From NCBI GenBank assembly GCA_946183915.1, contig CAMHDJ010000017.1, positions 1-48,577 of the forward strand: 48,577 nt of DNA, given 5' to 3'. Of this stretch, positions 6,346 to 14,590 are shown in pieces (the stretch's first letter is position 1; every line of letters starts with the position of its first letter). A model generated the notes under the pieces. It worked only from the letters and a program-made list of their open reading frames with translations. It was not told the origin of the DNA and did not search any database. A program made the position numbers and the translations under genes. Source of the DNA: an uncultured Bacteroidales bacterium (GTDB lineage Bacteria > Bacteroidota > Bacteroidia > Bacteroidales > P3).

Positions 6346-7383
6346 ATGAAACGAATACTGATGCTTACACTGTTGGCTTCGTTGCTGTTAGGTTGCGGCG
6401 GCGGCAGGGATGTAAAGACCCTTGGGGTGGAAGAATTTGCCGAGATGGCTGCAAAGAAGGATGTACGCCTCATTGATGTGCGCACAGCGGCCGAGTATGC
6501 CGAAGGGCACCTCTTCGGGGCGGAGAATATCGACGTGAAGGACTCTCTCTTTGCTGAGCGCATCAAAGGCATCGAGGGCGAGGTGGCCGTCTACTGCCGT
6601 GGCGGACGCCGCAGTCTCAAGGCCGCCGAGCAGTTGGCCGCCAGTGGCTGCACGGTCTACAACCTCGACGGCGGCATCCTCGCTTGGCAAAAGGCGGGCA
6701 AGCCTACAACCACCGTGGAGACCGATGTCTTCGTCACCCACATGGATGATGGCTTGGTCAAGATCCACGCCCTGCTGCATGCCAGCCTCTGCATCGAGCA
6801 CGACGGACAGGTGATATATGTCGACCCCGTCACACAACTGCGTGGCCGCACGGTGGATTACAGCGCGATGCCCAAAGCCGACATCATCCTTGTCACCCAT
6901 GAGCATCCCGACCATTACGACACCGCTGCCCTCCGCCAGCTTACCACCGAAAAGACACAACTCATCATGAATCCGCGCTGCGTGGAGCTCTACGGCCGAG
7001 GCCAGGCCATGAAGAATGGCGACCAACAGCCTTTGGTTGGCGGCGGCTCCCTTGTGGCCGTGCCCGCCTACAACACTACCCTCGAGCACCTGCAGTTCCA
7101 CCCCAAGGGACGCGACAACGGCTATGTGTTGACTCTCGGCAGCTTGCGCATATACATTGCCGGCGACACCGAAGACATCCCCGAGATGGCCGACCTCCAG
7201 GACATCGACATTGCTTTCCTGCCCTGCAACCAACCCTTCACCATGACACCGGAGCAACTCGTCCGTGCCGCCAAGATGGTGAGCTCCAAGGTGCTCTTCC
7301 CCTACCACTACGGCGAGACCGACGTCAGCGTCATCCCCACCCTACTGCCTGAAGTCGACGTTCGTATCCGACATTATGAATAA
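6346..7383 (+). CDS. Lipoprotein with rhodanese and UlaG-like metallo-beta-lactamase domains
   Basis: This 345-residue protein starts with a lipobox (LLLGC, Cys 17). A rhodanese domain follows (LIDVRTAAEYAEGHLFGAENI, then YCRGGRRS with active-site Cys 84). From about residue 125 there is a metallo-beta-lactamase fold with HEHPDH (185-190), IAGDTED and a late PYHYGETD segment like UlaG-type hydrolases. It would be an envelope-anchored enzyme joining sulfur transfer with a zinc hydrolase. Persulfide or sulfur-compound metabolism is a guess. It stands alone on the plus strand between minus-strand genes. Both domains look intact. Confidence 0.85.
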   Translation: MKRILMLTLLASLLLGCGGGRDVKTLGVEEFAEMAAKKDVRLIDVRTAAEYAEGHLFGAENIDVKDSLFAERIKGIEGEVAVYCRGGRRSLKAAEQLAASGCTVYNLDGGILAWQKAGKPTTTVETDVFVTHMDDGLVKIHALLHASLCIEHDGQVIYVDPVTQLRGRTVDYSAMPKADIILVTHEHPDHYDTAALRQLTTEKTQLIMNPRCVELYGRGQAMKNGDQQPLVGGGSLVAVPAYNTTLEHLQFHPKGRDNGYVLTLGSLRIYIAGDTEDIPEMADLQDIDIAFLPCNQPFTMTPEQLVRAAKMVSSKVLFPYHYGETDVSVIPTLLPEVDVRIRHYE

Positions 7384-7423
7384 GGTTTGAGCCTAGCGGA
7401 TCGCGAACAGGGGAAGTGGGTGG

Positions 7424-7560
7424 GAGTTATGTATATGTTTTGTATATGCAAGTGTATATGTTTTGTATATGCTAGGTATATGCTAAGTATATGCTAGGTA
7501 TATGCTAGGTATATGTTGGCTCTAAGGTGACTCTAAGTTGAGGCTATGCTGAGGTACCCT
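7424..7560. repeat. Degenerate tandem repeat, word tatatgctagg
   Basis: The unit gtatatgctag and close variants (gtatatgttttg, gtatatgctaag, gtatatgttgg) repeat about eight to nine times at 11-14 base spacing, then break down into ctctaaggtgactctaagtt. It lies between two convergent genes. No open frame crosses it. Confidence 0.75.
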
Positions 7561-7599
7561 ATGTTAACCCCCTATGGGGGGTGTTGTAGAAGAATTCTG

Positions 7600-7635
7600 A
7601 AAAAAAATATGCGGCAGTACGAAGACTGCCGCATA
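7600..7635 (-). terminator. Rho-independent terminator of the cyclophilin-to-DPP operon
   Basis: On the minus strand an 11-bp stem (TATGCGGCAGT with ACTGCCGCATA, 608-618 and 625-635 of the 7 kb block) with a 6-base loop is followed by a run of U. It lies just after the stop of the peptidase gene at 7660. Confidence 0.85.
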
Positions 7636-7659
7636 CACACATATCAATTATGAAAAAAA

Positions 7660-9771
7660 TTATTTCTTCAGCCACTGATCGAACCAGTCGATAAAGTTGC
7701 GATGCCAGAGGAGGCTGTTTTGCGGACGCAGCACCCAGTGGGTCTCGTCGGGGAAGTAGAGGTAGCGACTGGGGATGTGGCGCATCTGGGCAGCGTTGTA
7801 GGCAGCCATGCCCTCGCTGGCGACGATGCGGAAGTCGAACTCGGAGTGGATGACGCAGATAGGAGTATTCCACTTGTCGACGAAGAGGTGGGGCGAGTTG
7901 CTGTAGCTCTTCTTGATCTGCGGGTTGTTCCAATCCCAGTAGGGGCCGCCGAGATCCCAGTTGTCGAACCACATCTCCTCGGTCTCCAGATATTGCTGTT
8001 CGAAGTTGAACATGCCGTTGTGGGCGAGGAAAGCCTTAAAGCGACGACCCTCGTTGTAACCCTTCACATCGTGGTTGTGTCCGGCGAGCCAGTAGACGCT
8101 ATAGCCGCCGAAACTGGCGCCGCAGGCGCCGATACGTTCGCGGTCGATCTGAGGAATATTGTCGGCCGCCCAGTCGGTAGCCGCCATATAGTCTTGCATG
8201 CAGAGTCCGCCGTAGTCGCCGCTGATCTCCTCAAGCCACTCCATGCCGAATCCCGGCACGCCGCGGCGGTTGGGGGCGATGACGAAGTAGCCGGCGCCGG
8301 ACATCACCTCGAAGTTCCAGCGGGTGCTCCAGAACTGGCTGACCATCGTCTGGGGACCACCTTCGCAGAAGAGGAGTGCGGGATAGGTCTTGGTGCTGTC
8401 GTAGTCGTAGGGGTAGATAATCCAGGTGAGCATCTCCTGACCGTCGACGGTCTTGATCCACTGCTCCTTCACCTCGCCCATGCGAACCTGCGAGAGGATG
8501 TCGTCGTTGAAGGTGCTGATCTTGGTGCCTTCCGCCACTGTGTCGGTGATGTTATAGGTATAAAGTGTGGCGGGATACTGGATAGAGGCCTGGGTGGCGA
8601 CGATCTTGTCACCGGCCAGCTGGATGCCATTGACATCGTGGTAGCCGTGACTGATCTGACGGATGGCCTTGGTCTCGCGGTTGAAAGTAAAGATCTCGTT
8701 CATGCCGCGGTACATGACGACAGCGTAGAGGTCGCGGTCGTTCTCGCCCCAGACGATCCCCGAGACACCGTAGTCGAAGTCTTCGGTAAGATCCACCTTG
8801 GCACCGCTTTCGATGTCGAGAACCATCAGGCGCAGCTTGTCGCTTTCGTAGCCGTCGCGTTCCATGCTCTCCCATGCCAACATCGTGCCGTCGTGGCTGA
8901 AGACGGGGTTCTGGTCATAGCCCATGATCCCCTCGCTGACGTTGCGGGTCTCGCCGGTCTCGATGTTGTAGAGATAAATGTCGCTGTTTGTCGAGTGAGC
9001 GTAGTCGTAGCCGGTCTTCTTGCGGCAGGTGTAGGCGATCAGTTTGCTGTCGGGGCTGTAGTTATACTGCTCCGTGCCGCCCCACGGGCGCATGGGACTT
9101 TCGTAAGGCTCGCCGCCCAGAATGTCGACTGCTTTGTCCATAAGGGCCTTGCCGTTGTTGAGGGGCACATAATAGATGTGGGGGATCTCATCCACCCACT
9201 GGTCCCAGTGGCGGTACATCAGGTCCTCGTTGATGCGGCCCGTCGTCTTGTCGAGGCCTGCAAAGAGTTTGTCGACATGCTCAGGACGTTCGACGGGGAT
9301 GGTGCTGATATAGACCAGCGAATTTTTGTCGGGCGCAAGCTTGAAGCCCTCGAAGCCTCGCTCGCACTCGGCCACGACGGTCTCGCGCTTGGTGTTGACG
9401 TCCATGGAAAGAATCTGGTTGCCACGGCAGAACATGATGGTATTTTCGTCGTACCACACCGGGCTGAACTCACTCTGGGCGCTGGTGGTGAGACGGGTGG
9501 CCTCGCCACCGTCGGTGAAGATCTTGTACAGCTCGGCGTTGTTCTTATTCTGCTCCATGTCGGTGTAGCGTACCGTATAGATCACTTCGCCGCCATCGGG
9601 GCTGACAGCATACTCGCTCATCACGCCGAGGCTCCACATCACTTCGGGGGTGAAGCGGCCATTCTCGATGGCCACCACCTGTTTTTCGACCGGTTTCTCG
9701 GCCGGCTGGTTAGAACGGCAGGCCGTCAGGCAAAGGGCTCCTGCCGTTAAGAAAAGTAGGGTTCTATTCAT
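7660..9771 (-). CDS. S9 family peptidase, dipeptidyl-peptidase 5-like lipoprotein
   Basis: This 703-residue protein has a lipobox (LCLTAC, Cys 18), a beta-propeller region with WD40-like blocks (YSPDSKLIAYTC, FSHDGTMLAWES), and a C-terminal alpha/beta-hydrolase domain. Catalytic residues are visible: GASFGGYS (Ser 553), HSEFDFR (Asp 646) and DETHW (His 678). The pattern fits DPP5-type enzymes of Bacteroidota, which release dipeptides from peptide N-termini in the periplasm. It is the last gene of a minus-strand run and has a strong terminator behind it. The lipoprotein signal suggests membrane anchoring rather than the free periplasmic form. Confidence 0.9.
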   Translation of the reverse strand: MNRTLLFLTAGALCLTACRSNQPAEKPVEKQVVAIENGRFTPEVMWSLGVMSEYAVSPDGGEVIYTVRYTDMEQNKNNAELYKIFTDGGEATRLTTSAQSEFSPVWYDENTIMFCRGNQILSMDVNTKRETVVAECERGFEGFKLAPDKNSLVYISTIPVERPEHVDKLFAGLDKTTGRINEDLMYRHWDQWVDEIPHIYYVPLNNGKALMDKAVDILGGEPYESPMRPWGGTEQYNYSPDSKLIAYTCRKKTGYDYAHSTNSDIYLYNIETGETRNVSEGIMGYDQNPVFSHDGTMLAWESMERDGYESDKLRLMVLDIESGAKVDLTEDFDYGVSGIVWGENDRDLYAVVMYRGMNEIFTFNRETKAIRQISHGYHDVNGIQLAGDKIVATQASIQYPATLYTYNITDTVAEGTKISTFNDDILSQVRMGEVKEQWIKTVDGQEMLTWIIYPYDYDSTKTYPALLFCEGGPQTMVSQFWSTRWNFEVMSGAGYFVIAPNRRGVPGFGMEWLEEISGDYGGLCMQDYMAATDWAADNIPQIDRERIGACGASFGGYSVYWLAGHNHDVKGYNEGRRFKAFLAHNGMFNFEQQYLETEEMWFDNWDLGGPYWDWNNPQIKKSYSNSPHLFVDKWNTPICVIHSEFDFRIVASEGMAAYNAAQMRHIPSRYLYFPDETHWVLRPQNSLLWHRNFIDWFDQWLKK

Positions 9772-9810
9772 TCATTTACAGTTTAAAGATTACATTTACG
9801 TTAAAGCAGC

Positions 9811-10656
9811 CTATTCCAGTCGCGGGGCGATGCGGGTGCTGATGTCGACGCCATAGAAATTGAATCCCGAGTGCCCCGGTTCGATGATGTTGATCTTCAC
9901 CGTGGTGCGATCGACCGGTTCGAAGGTGACCACATAATTCAGCACATCGTAGCCGCCATCGTTGTGAGCGAAATAGGTGGGTTCCGGATAGATCGAAATG
10001 CCATCCACCTCCAGCATCGAGAAGCGTTTTCCGGTGGTGATGTCTTCGATATACACATCCTGCATAATGCTGATGCCGTTGTCGGGCACCGGACGGTGGA
10101 CCGGAGTGCGACTGTGGTAGCGGAAATACACCTTGGTGGACTCCTTGTTCACATCGATGCGCTCGATGCTGACCACTTCGGCGTTCACCGAGCGGCTATC
10201 CACCACGGGGAAGTCGATCTGGCGCGGCACCTTGGGGTTCTGCCAAGCCCAGCGGTTCGGGTCGCGAGGGGCTTCCTTCACCTTGGGTGCTTTCACACGT
10301 TCGTGCTGCAGGTCGGAGTTGACTGCATAGCATACCATCTTGGCGTTGAACGAGAAGGCCACATAGCCTGCCGGTTCTCCCGTCACCTTGGTGGTGCGGT
10401 TGCGCATGTTGTAGGACTGATAGAGCGAGGCGGCGCGGGTGCCGTTCAGGCTCACGGCGTTGTAAACGGCGCGGGTGCCTTGCATCCCGTCGTCGACGGT
10501 GGCGTCCGGACGGCCGAAGTCGTCGACCACCTCATAATAAGACTTCCCGACATAGATGTCTTCCAGGTCCTTGTCGGCCGAAACATAACGGCTGAACCAA
10601 CATCCCGACAGGAAGAGGGATGCTGGCAGCAGCGCCAAGAAAAACACTTTTTTCAT
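9811..10656 (-). CDS. Lipoprotein of unknown function
   Basis: This 281-residue protein has a lipobox (LFLSGC, Cys 19). Residues 31-60 (KDLEDIYVGKSYYEVVDDFGRPD) resemble the short SmpA/BamE-like segment seen in several lipoproteins. The rest is beta-rich and ends with SGFNFYGVDISTR. I do not recognise a family. It starts 1 base after the stop of the MORN gene and is surely co-transcribed with it. Its place between a MORN protein and a peptidase suggests an envelope role, without detail. Confidence 0.7.
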   Translation of the reverse strand: MKKVFFLALLPASLFLSGCWFSRYVSADKDLEDIYVGKSYYEVVDDFGRPDATVDDGMQGTRAVYNAVSLNGTRAASLYQSYNMRNRTTKVTGEPAGYVAFSFNAKMVCYAVNSDLQHERVKAPKVKEAPRDPNRWAWQNPKVPRQIDFPVVDSRSVNAEVVSIERIDVNKESTKVYFRYHSRTPVHRPVPDNGISIMQDVYIEDITTGKRFSMLEVDGISIYPEPTYFAHNDGGYDVLNYVVTFEPVDRTTVKINIIEPGHSGFNFYGVDISTRIAPRLE

Positions 10657-10657
10657 C

Positions 10658-11287
10658 TTAATTCTTCAATTTACCGGCGCGCCAAGTGCCTTCCAGCACT
10701 GTGCCGTCGGCCTCGACCAACTTGCCCTGACCATTGTACATGTCGTTCAACCAGGAGCCCGTGTAGACGGCACCCGTGTGGAACTGATAGGTTCCTTCGC
10801 CGTAGAAGTGGCCCCGCTGGAAGTTGCCCTCATAGCGGTCGTTGTTGGGGAAAATCTTGACACCGGTGCCGTGGGCGGCGCCATCGACGAAGGGACCCAT
10901 GTAGCGGGTGCCGTCGGGCCACGTAGCCGTGCCCTCGCCGGTGCCCATCTCCGTCCATTCGCCCTCGATCACGCAGCCGTTGGGCATCGTGATGGTGCCG
11001 TGGCCCTTGGCCACATTGTCGACCCATTGTCCCTGATAGACAATGCCGTTGGCATAGGTGAACGTGCCTTCGCCGTTGGGCATGTCCTTCTTCCACTCCC
11101 CTTCGTAGGAGTTGCCGTTGGGCCATTCCATACGGCCCTTGCCGTCTTTCTTGCCTTTGCCATTGAACTGGCCCGTATAGACGCTACCATCCCGATAGGT
11201 CTTGGTCTCGGCCACCTGGGCAGTTGCTGCACCTGCAACAAGTACGCAGGCGAGCAGCGACACGATCATCTTGGTACTTCTTTTCAT
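10658..11287 (-). CDS. MORN-repeat protein, exported
   Basis: This 209-residue protein has a signal peptide (ACVLVAGAATAQ) followed by about seven to eight MORN repeats of 22-24 residues, for example NGNSYEGEWKKDMPNGEGTF and NGIVYQGQWVDNVAKGHGTI. The repeats fill nearly the whole chain. MORN repeats form elongated beta-sheets that bind partners or lipid. No catalytic domain is present. It is 15 bases after the glycosyltransferase stop and part of the same minus-strand run. Confidence 0.85.
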   Translation of the reverse strand: MKRSTKMIVSLLACVLVAGAATAQVAETKTYRDGSVYTGQFNGKGKKDGKGRMEWPNGNSYEGEWKKDMPNGEGTFTYANGIVYQGQWVDNVAKGHGTITMPNGCVIEGEWTEMGTGEGTATWPDGTRYMGPFVDGAAHGTGVKIFPNNDRYEGNFQRGHFYGEGTYQFHTGAVYTGSWLNDMYNGQGKLVEADGTVLEGTWRAGKLKN

Positions 11288-11302
11288 AATAGATATAGGT
11301 GT

Positions 11303-12208
11303 TTAGTTGTTTTGTTTATGTTTTGATTGAATAAAGAATCCTAATTTATAGAAATTGAATAGACATACGTTGATGCATCGACCGCCGGCCAGCCGCCTTT
11401 CCAGGGGGCGTCGGAGCGGGCGGTAGAGGCCGTGGACGAGGCCGGTGAGGTGTTGGCGCTGCAGGCGGTAGAAAGTCGAGAGCAGGTGCACCTGCGAGCG
11501 GAAACCGTCGTCGTCGAGCATGCGGTCCAGATCGGCCAGGTTGAGCACCCCTTCGCGGGATTTGTCCAGGAAGACCTCGTTGGACTCCACCTCGCCGTTC
11601 ACCACGGGATTGTCGATATGCGTGATGGGTATTCCGTTCTGTTCCAGACGGTAGCCGAAGAGCGTGTCCTCGTGGCCGTAGCGGCTGATGCGTTCGTCGA
11701 AAGGCAGTTGGCCGAAGACATCGCGGCGCACCACAAAGTTGTTGCTCATGAACGAGCGGTACGGGTGTGCGCGTCGCCAGGCGGCCGGTTTGCTTTCCAC
11801 CCGGGTGCCATAGAGATAGCGCAGGCGATGCTGCCGGTTGTCGCCGCGGCGGTCGTAGACCCGTCCCCCGACGACGACGGCCGGACGGCCCTCCTGCAGC
11901 GCCTTGACGTAGCGGGCCAGGAACCCCTCGCCCACTTCGGAGTCGACATCGAGGAAAAGCAGGTAGTCGCCGCTGCTGTGATCGAGAAACATATTGCGGA
12001 TACGCGCGCGCCCGACGTTGTGGTCGAGCTGCACGTATCGGCCCCACTGGGCCAGCTGAGCGTTGCGTTCACGCCACTCGGGGGCGGAGGCGTCGTCGAT
12101 GCATACCAGCTCCATGCCGTCCGCCACGGCGGAGGCTTGGGCCACCAAACTACGGGCCAACGGGGTGGCGTCGTAGTTGTAGACGGGTATGCAGACGCTT
12201 AACATCAT
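11303..12208 (-). CDS. Family 2 glycosyltransferase
   Basis: This 301-residue protein begins SVCIPVYNYD, the GT2 start, followed by CIDDAS, GRARIRNMFLDHSSGDYLLF and LDVDSE, which takes the place of the usual DxD, and later RYGHEDTLFGYRL, a typical GT2 acceptor-side motif. It would transfer a sugar from a nucleotide-sugar to a surface glycan. It has no membrane segment. It overlaps the metallo-hydrolase gene by 4 bases (ATGA), so translation is coupled. The sugar and acceptor cannot be told from sequence. Confidence 0.85.
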   Translation of the reverse strand: MMLSVCIPVYNYDATPLARSLVAQASAVADGMELVCIDDASAPEWRERNAQLAQWGRYVQLDHNVGRARIRNMFLDHSSGDYLLFLDVDSEVGEGFLARYVKALQEGRPAVVVGGRVYDRRGDNRQHRLRYLYGTRVESKPAAWRRAHPYRSFMSNNFVVRRDVFGQLPFDERISRYGHEDTLFGYRLEQNGIPITHIDNPVVNGEVESNEVFLDKSREGVLNLADLDRMLDDDGFRSQVHLLSTFYRLQRQHLTGLVHGLYRPLRRPLERRLAGGRCINVCLFNFYKLGFFIQSKHKQNN

Positions 12209-12969
12209 ACGGCGACCTCCAGATTGTCGTAGGCCAGAAAGACCCCGTCGGGCAGTTCGCGCTGCACGTCGGCGTGGAGGCCCATCTCGTGACTGATGTG
12301 GGTCAGGAAGGCTTGGCGGGGTTTGACCTGCGAAACCACCTCGAGCGCCTCGGCGAGGCAGAAGTGCGAAAAGTGCTTCTCCTTGCGGAGCGCGTTGAGC
12401 ACCAGGGTGTCCACGCCGCGCAACTTCTCCATTTCGGCCGGAGGGATGAGGTTGGCGTCGGTGATATAGGCCAGCTTGCCGACACGGTAACCTAGGATTG
12501 GCAGATCCTTGTGCATCACCCGGATAGGGGTAATCACCTCATCGGCTGCTTGAAACGGATCGCCGTCGACGGAGTGCAGGTTGGCCTCGGGGAGGCCGGG
12601 ATAGATGTGCGGCTCGAAGATGTAGTGGTAATCGCGGCGGACAGCCACTTCAGCCTCTGCATTAAGAAAGATGTCCATCTTTCTGTGCTGCACGTAGTTG
12701 AACGAGCGTATGTCGTCCAGTCCGCCTACGTGGTCGCGGTGGGCATGGGTGATCAGGATGGCATCGAGATGGTCCACCTTGTGGCGAAGCATCTGCTGCC
12801 GGAAGTCGGGTCCGATATCGAACAGGATATGGCGGCCGCTGTCGGTCGACAGCAGCGCCGAGGTGCGGAGCCGATTGTCGCGCGTGTCGGCCGAAGAGCA
12901 GACATGACAGCGGCAAGCGATCACCGGCACCCCCTGCGAGGTACCCGTGCCCAAGAACGTCAGCCTCAC
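12205..12969 (-). CDS. PhnP-like metallo-beta-lactamase hydrolase
   Basis: This 254-residue protein starts LTFLGTGTSQGVPVIACRCHVC, the PhnP-type opening with a Cys pair, then ILFDIGPDFRQQML and ITHAHRDHVGGLDDIR with the HxHxDH zinc ligands. LTHISHEMGLH near the end gives a further His. PhnP proteins are cyclic phosphodiesterases, but members outside phosphonate operons may act on other phosphodiesters. No phn gene is nearby. It overlaps its neighbours on both sides by 4 bases, inside the regulator-hydrolase-glycosyltransferase cluster. Confidence 0.85.
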   Translation of the reverse strand: MRLTFLGTGTSQGVPVIACRCHVCSSADTRDNRLRTSALLSTDSGRHILFDIGPDFRQQMLRHKVDHLDAILITHAHRDHVGGLDDIRSFNYVQHRKMDIFLNAEAEVAVRRDYHYIFEPHIYPGLPEANLHSVDGDPFQAADEVITPIRVMHKDLPILGYRVGKLAYITDANLIPPAEMEKLRGVDTLVLNALRKEKHFSHFCLAEALEVVSQVKPRQAFLTHISHEMGLHADVQRELPDGVFLAYDNLEVAV

Positions 12970-13661
12970 TGTTCCTTATGAGTCAGCTTGAATCCGACGC
13001 CGTGCACGTTGACGATCTCGACGGTCGGGTCGGCCTTGAGGTACTTGCGCAACTTGGTGATATACACGTCCATAGAGCGGGCTGCGAAGTAGCTGTCGTC
13101 CTTCCAGATCTTCTGCAGGGTGGTGTTGCGGTCCACGAGCTGGTTGAAGTTGATGGCGAAGATGCGCAGCAGGTCGCACTCTTTGGCCGTCAGGCGCTGC
13201 ACATCGTCGCCGATGGACAAGGTCTGGTGCACATAGTCGAAGGTGAAGTTGCCTATGCGGAACACGTTTTTGTCGGGGCGATCCTCGTTGAAGGAGCGGC
13301 GCATGGTGGCGTTGAGGCGAGCCAGGAGCTCTTCCATCGAGAAGGGCTTGGTGATGTAGTCGTCGGCACCCACGTCGAAGCCTTTGAGCTTGTCTTCTTC
13401 CATATTCTTGGCGGTCAGGAAGATGATGGGTACTTTCTTGTCCACCTTGCGTATTTCTTTAGCCACGGTGAAACCGTCTTTGACGGGCATCATGACATCG
13501 AGGATGCAGGCATCGACATCTTCTTCGTCGAAACTGTTGAGGGCTTCTTCGCCGTCCTTGGTCCACACAACGGTGTAGCCTTTTTGGGTCAGATAGGCCT
13601 TGAGGATGGTGCCCAGGTTGGGGTCGTCTTCGGCCACCAATAATTTAATTCCGAGATTCAT
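12966..13661 (-). CDS. rprY: OmpR-family response regulator, RprY-like
   Basis: This 231-residue protein has a receiver domain with acidic pocket AEDD, phospho-acceptor Asp 55 (CILDVMMPV), FLTAK and KPFSMEELLARL, then a winged-helix DNA-binding domain (RLTAKECDLLRIFA, SMDVYITKLRKYLKAD, NVHGVGFKL). Sequence and length fit RprY of Bacteroidota. The cognate sensor kinase (RprX) is not adjacent in the window. It lies 11 bases after the cyclophilin gene and overlaps the PhnP-like gene, so it is in one operon with them. Its targets are unknown here. Confidence 0.85.
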   Translation of the reverse strand: MNLGIKLLVAEDDPNLGTILKAYLTQKGYTVVWTKDGEEALNSFDEEDVDACILDVMMPVKDGFTVAKEIRKVDKKVPIIFLTAKNMEEDKLKGFDVGADDYITKPFSMEELLARLNATMRRSFNEDRPDKNVFRIGNFTFDYVHQTLSIGDDVQRLTAKECDLLRIFAINFNQLVDRNTTLQKIWKDDSYFAARSMDVYITKLRKYLKADPTVEIVNVHGVGFKLTHKEQ

Positions 13662-13672
13662 AGTAAACCGTG

Positions 13673-14128
13673 TTAATCGATTATCTTAATATACTCAATC
13701 AGGTCGCCCGGGCGGATCATGTCGATCACGGTCCAGTCGGACTCGTCGACGCGCCCGAAGCAGGTGTGCACCCCGTCGAGGTGCTGTGTGTTGGTGCGGT
13801 TGTGGCAGATGAAGAACTGACTGCCGCCGGTGTCCTTGCCGGCGTGGGCCATGCTCATCACGCCGCGGTCGTGGCGCTGCAGGGGTGCCGAGGTCTCGCA
13901 TTTGATAGTCCAGCCGGGGCCGCCGGTGCCCACGCGCGGATCGCCCGCGTTGCGGCTGAAGGGGCATCCGCCCTGGATGACGAAATCGGGAATCACGCGG
14001 TGGAAGCGCAGGCCGTCATAGAAACCGCTGCGGGCCAACTTGGCGAAATTGGCCACCGTGCCCGGTACCTCTTTCTCGTAGAGGGTCACATGCATGGTGC
14101 CTTTTGGTGTCTTAATCTCCGCTTTCAT
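13673..14128 (-). CDS. Cyclophilin-type peptidyl-prolyl isomerase
   Basis: This 151-residue protein contains [42 protein letters not shown] and [10 protein letters not shown], the cyclophilin core. It has no signal peptide, so it is likely cytoplasmic. It would speed proline isomerisation in folding proteins. It is the first gene of the minus-strand cluster, upstream of the regulator. The gap upstream (14129-14590) holds no clear TAnnTTTG box for this strand. Confidence 0.9.
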   Translation of the reverse strand: MKAEIKTPKGTMHVTLYEKEVPGTVANFAKLARSGFYDGLRFHRVIPDFVIQGGCPFSRNAGDPRVGTGGPGWTIKCETSAPLQRHDRGVMSMAHAGKDTGGSQFFICHNRTNTQHLDGVHTCFGRVDESDWTVIDMIRPGDLIEYIKIID

Positions 14129-14365
14129 ATTACGTTGATGTTAAGTGATCGGTTGATTATTCACCCTCTCGGTTCAATGATTTGGTACACGAATAACAAG
14201 GGAACTTGTATTTTATTGTGCAAAATGTTAAATTTTTTTTGTTAATTTTACATTTGAGCCGTTTCTATTTAACATAACCGCAAAAAACCGATCCGGGGGC
14301 GTCGTTGTAATGCGTTGTGTGACAACTCAGTGCGGCGAAAAACGGGCAAATCCTCGCTGGCAACT

Positions 14366-14442
14366 TCGCAAAACGCTTACTGGGCAAGGGTTTTGCCCTG
14401 GTTTTAAGAGAGTCATCAGGGAGTCATCAGGGAGTCATCAGG
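14366..14442 (+). repeat. Dispersed 77-bp module with hairpin and three gagtcatcagg units, copy 1
   Basis: The module reads tcgcaaaacgct, then a gggcaaggg...ttgccc hairpin, then gttttaaga and three tandem gagtcatcagg units. It matches 40227-40303 at 73 of 77 positions by my alignment. Both copies lie upstream or downstream of genes with no coding potential. Confidence 0.8.
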
Positions 14443-14563
14443 TAGTTGGCAGGGAATCAAGGCCTGGCGGAGGGGGTGCATCGGGCGGCGAAAGCGGCGA
14501 CGGACGGGGCGGGGATGTTGAAAAATAAAGTTAACAATATATTTACGTAATGCGAAAATATCG

Positions 14564-14571
14564 TATATTTG
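14564..14571 (+). promoter_or_regulatory. -7 box for the DHH phosphoesterase gene
   Basis: TATATTTG followed by CAGA fits the Bacteroidota -7 box, 20 bases before the ATG at 14591. The -33 TTG is not clear. Confidence 0.5.
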
Positions 14572-14590
14572 CAGACGGAACAGAGGGCCC

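Larger units (their letters stand above)
14129..14590. other. Divergent intergenic region with a dispersed 77-bp module
   Basis: These 462 bases have no gene. They contain an AT-rich stretch (14210-14275), the dispersed module described at 14366-14442, and the -7 box of the downstream plus-strand gene at 14564. I found no tRNA and no convincing terminator. Confidence 0.6.

Noticed and set aside
7702..9750. A long plus-strand open frame opposite the S9 peptidase
   Set aside because: Same reason: an antisense opening caused by GC-rich codons, while the minus strand shows a complete catalytic triad.
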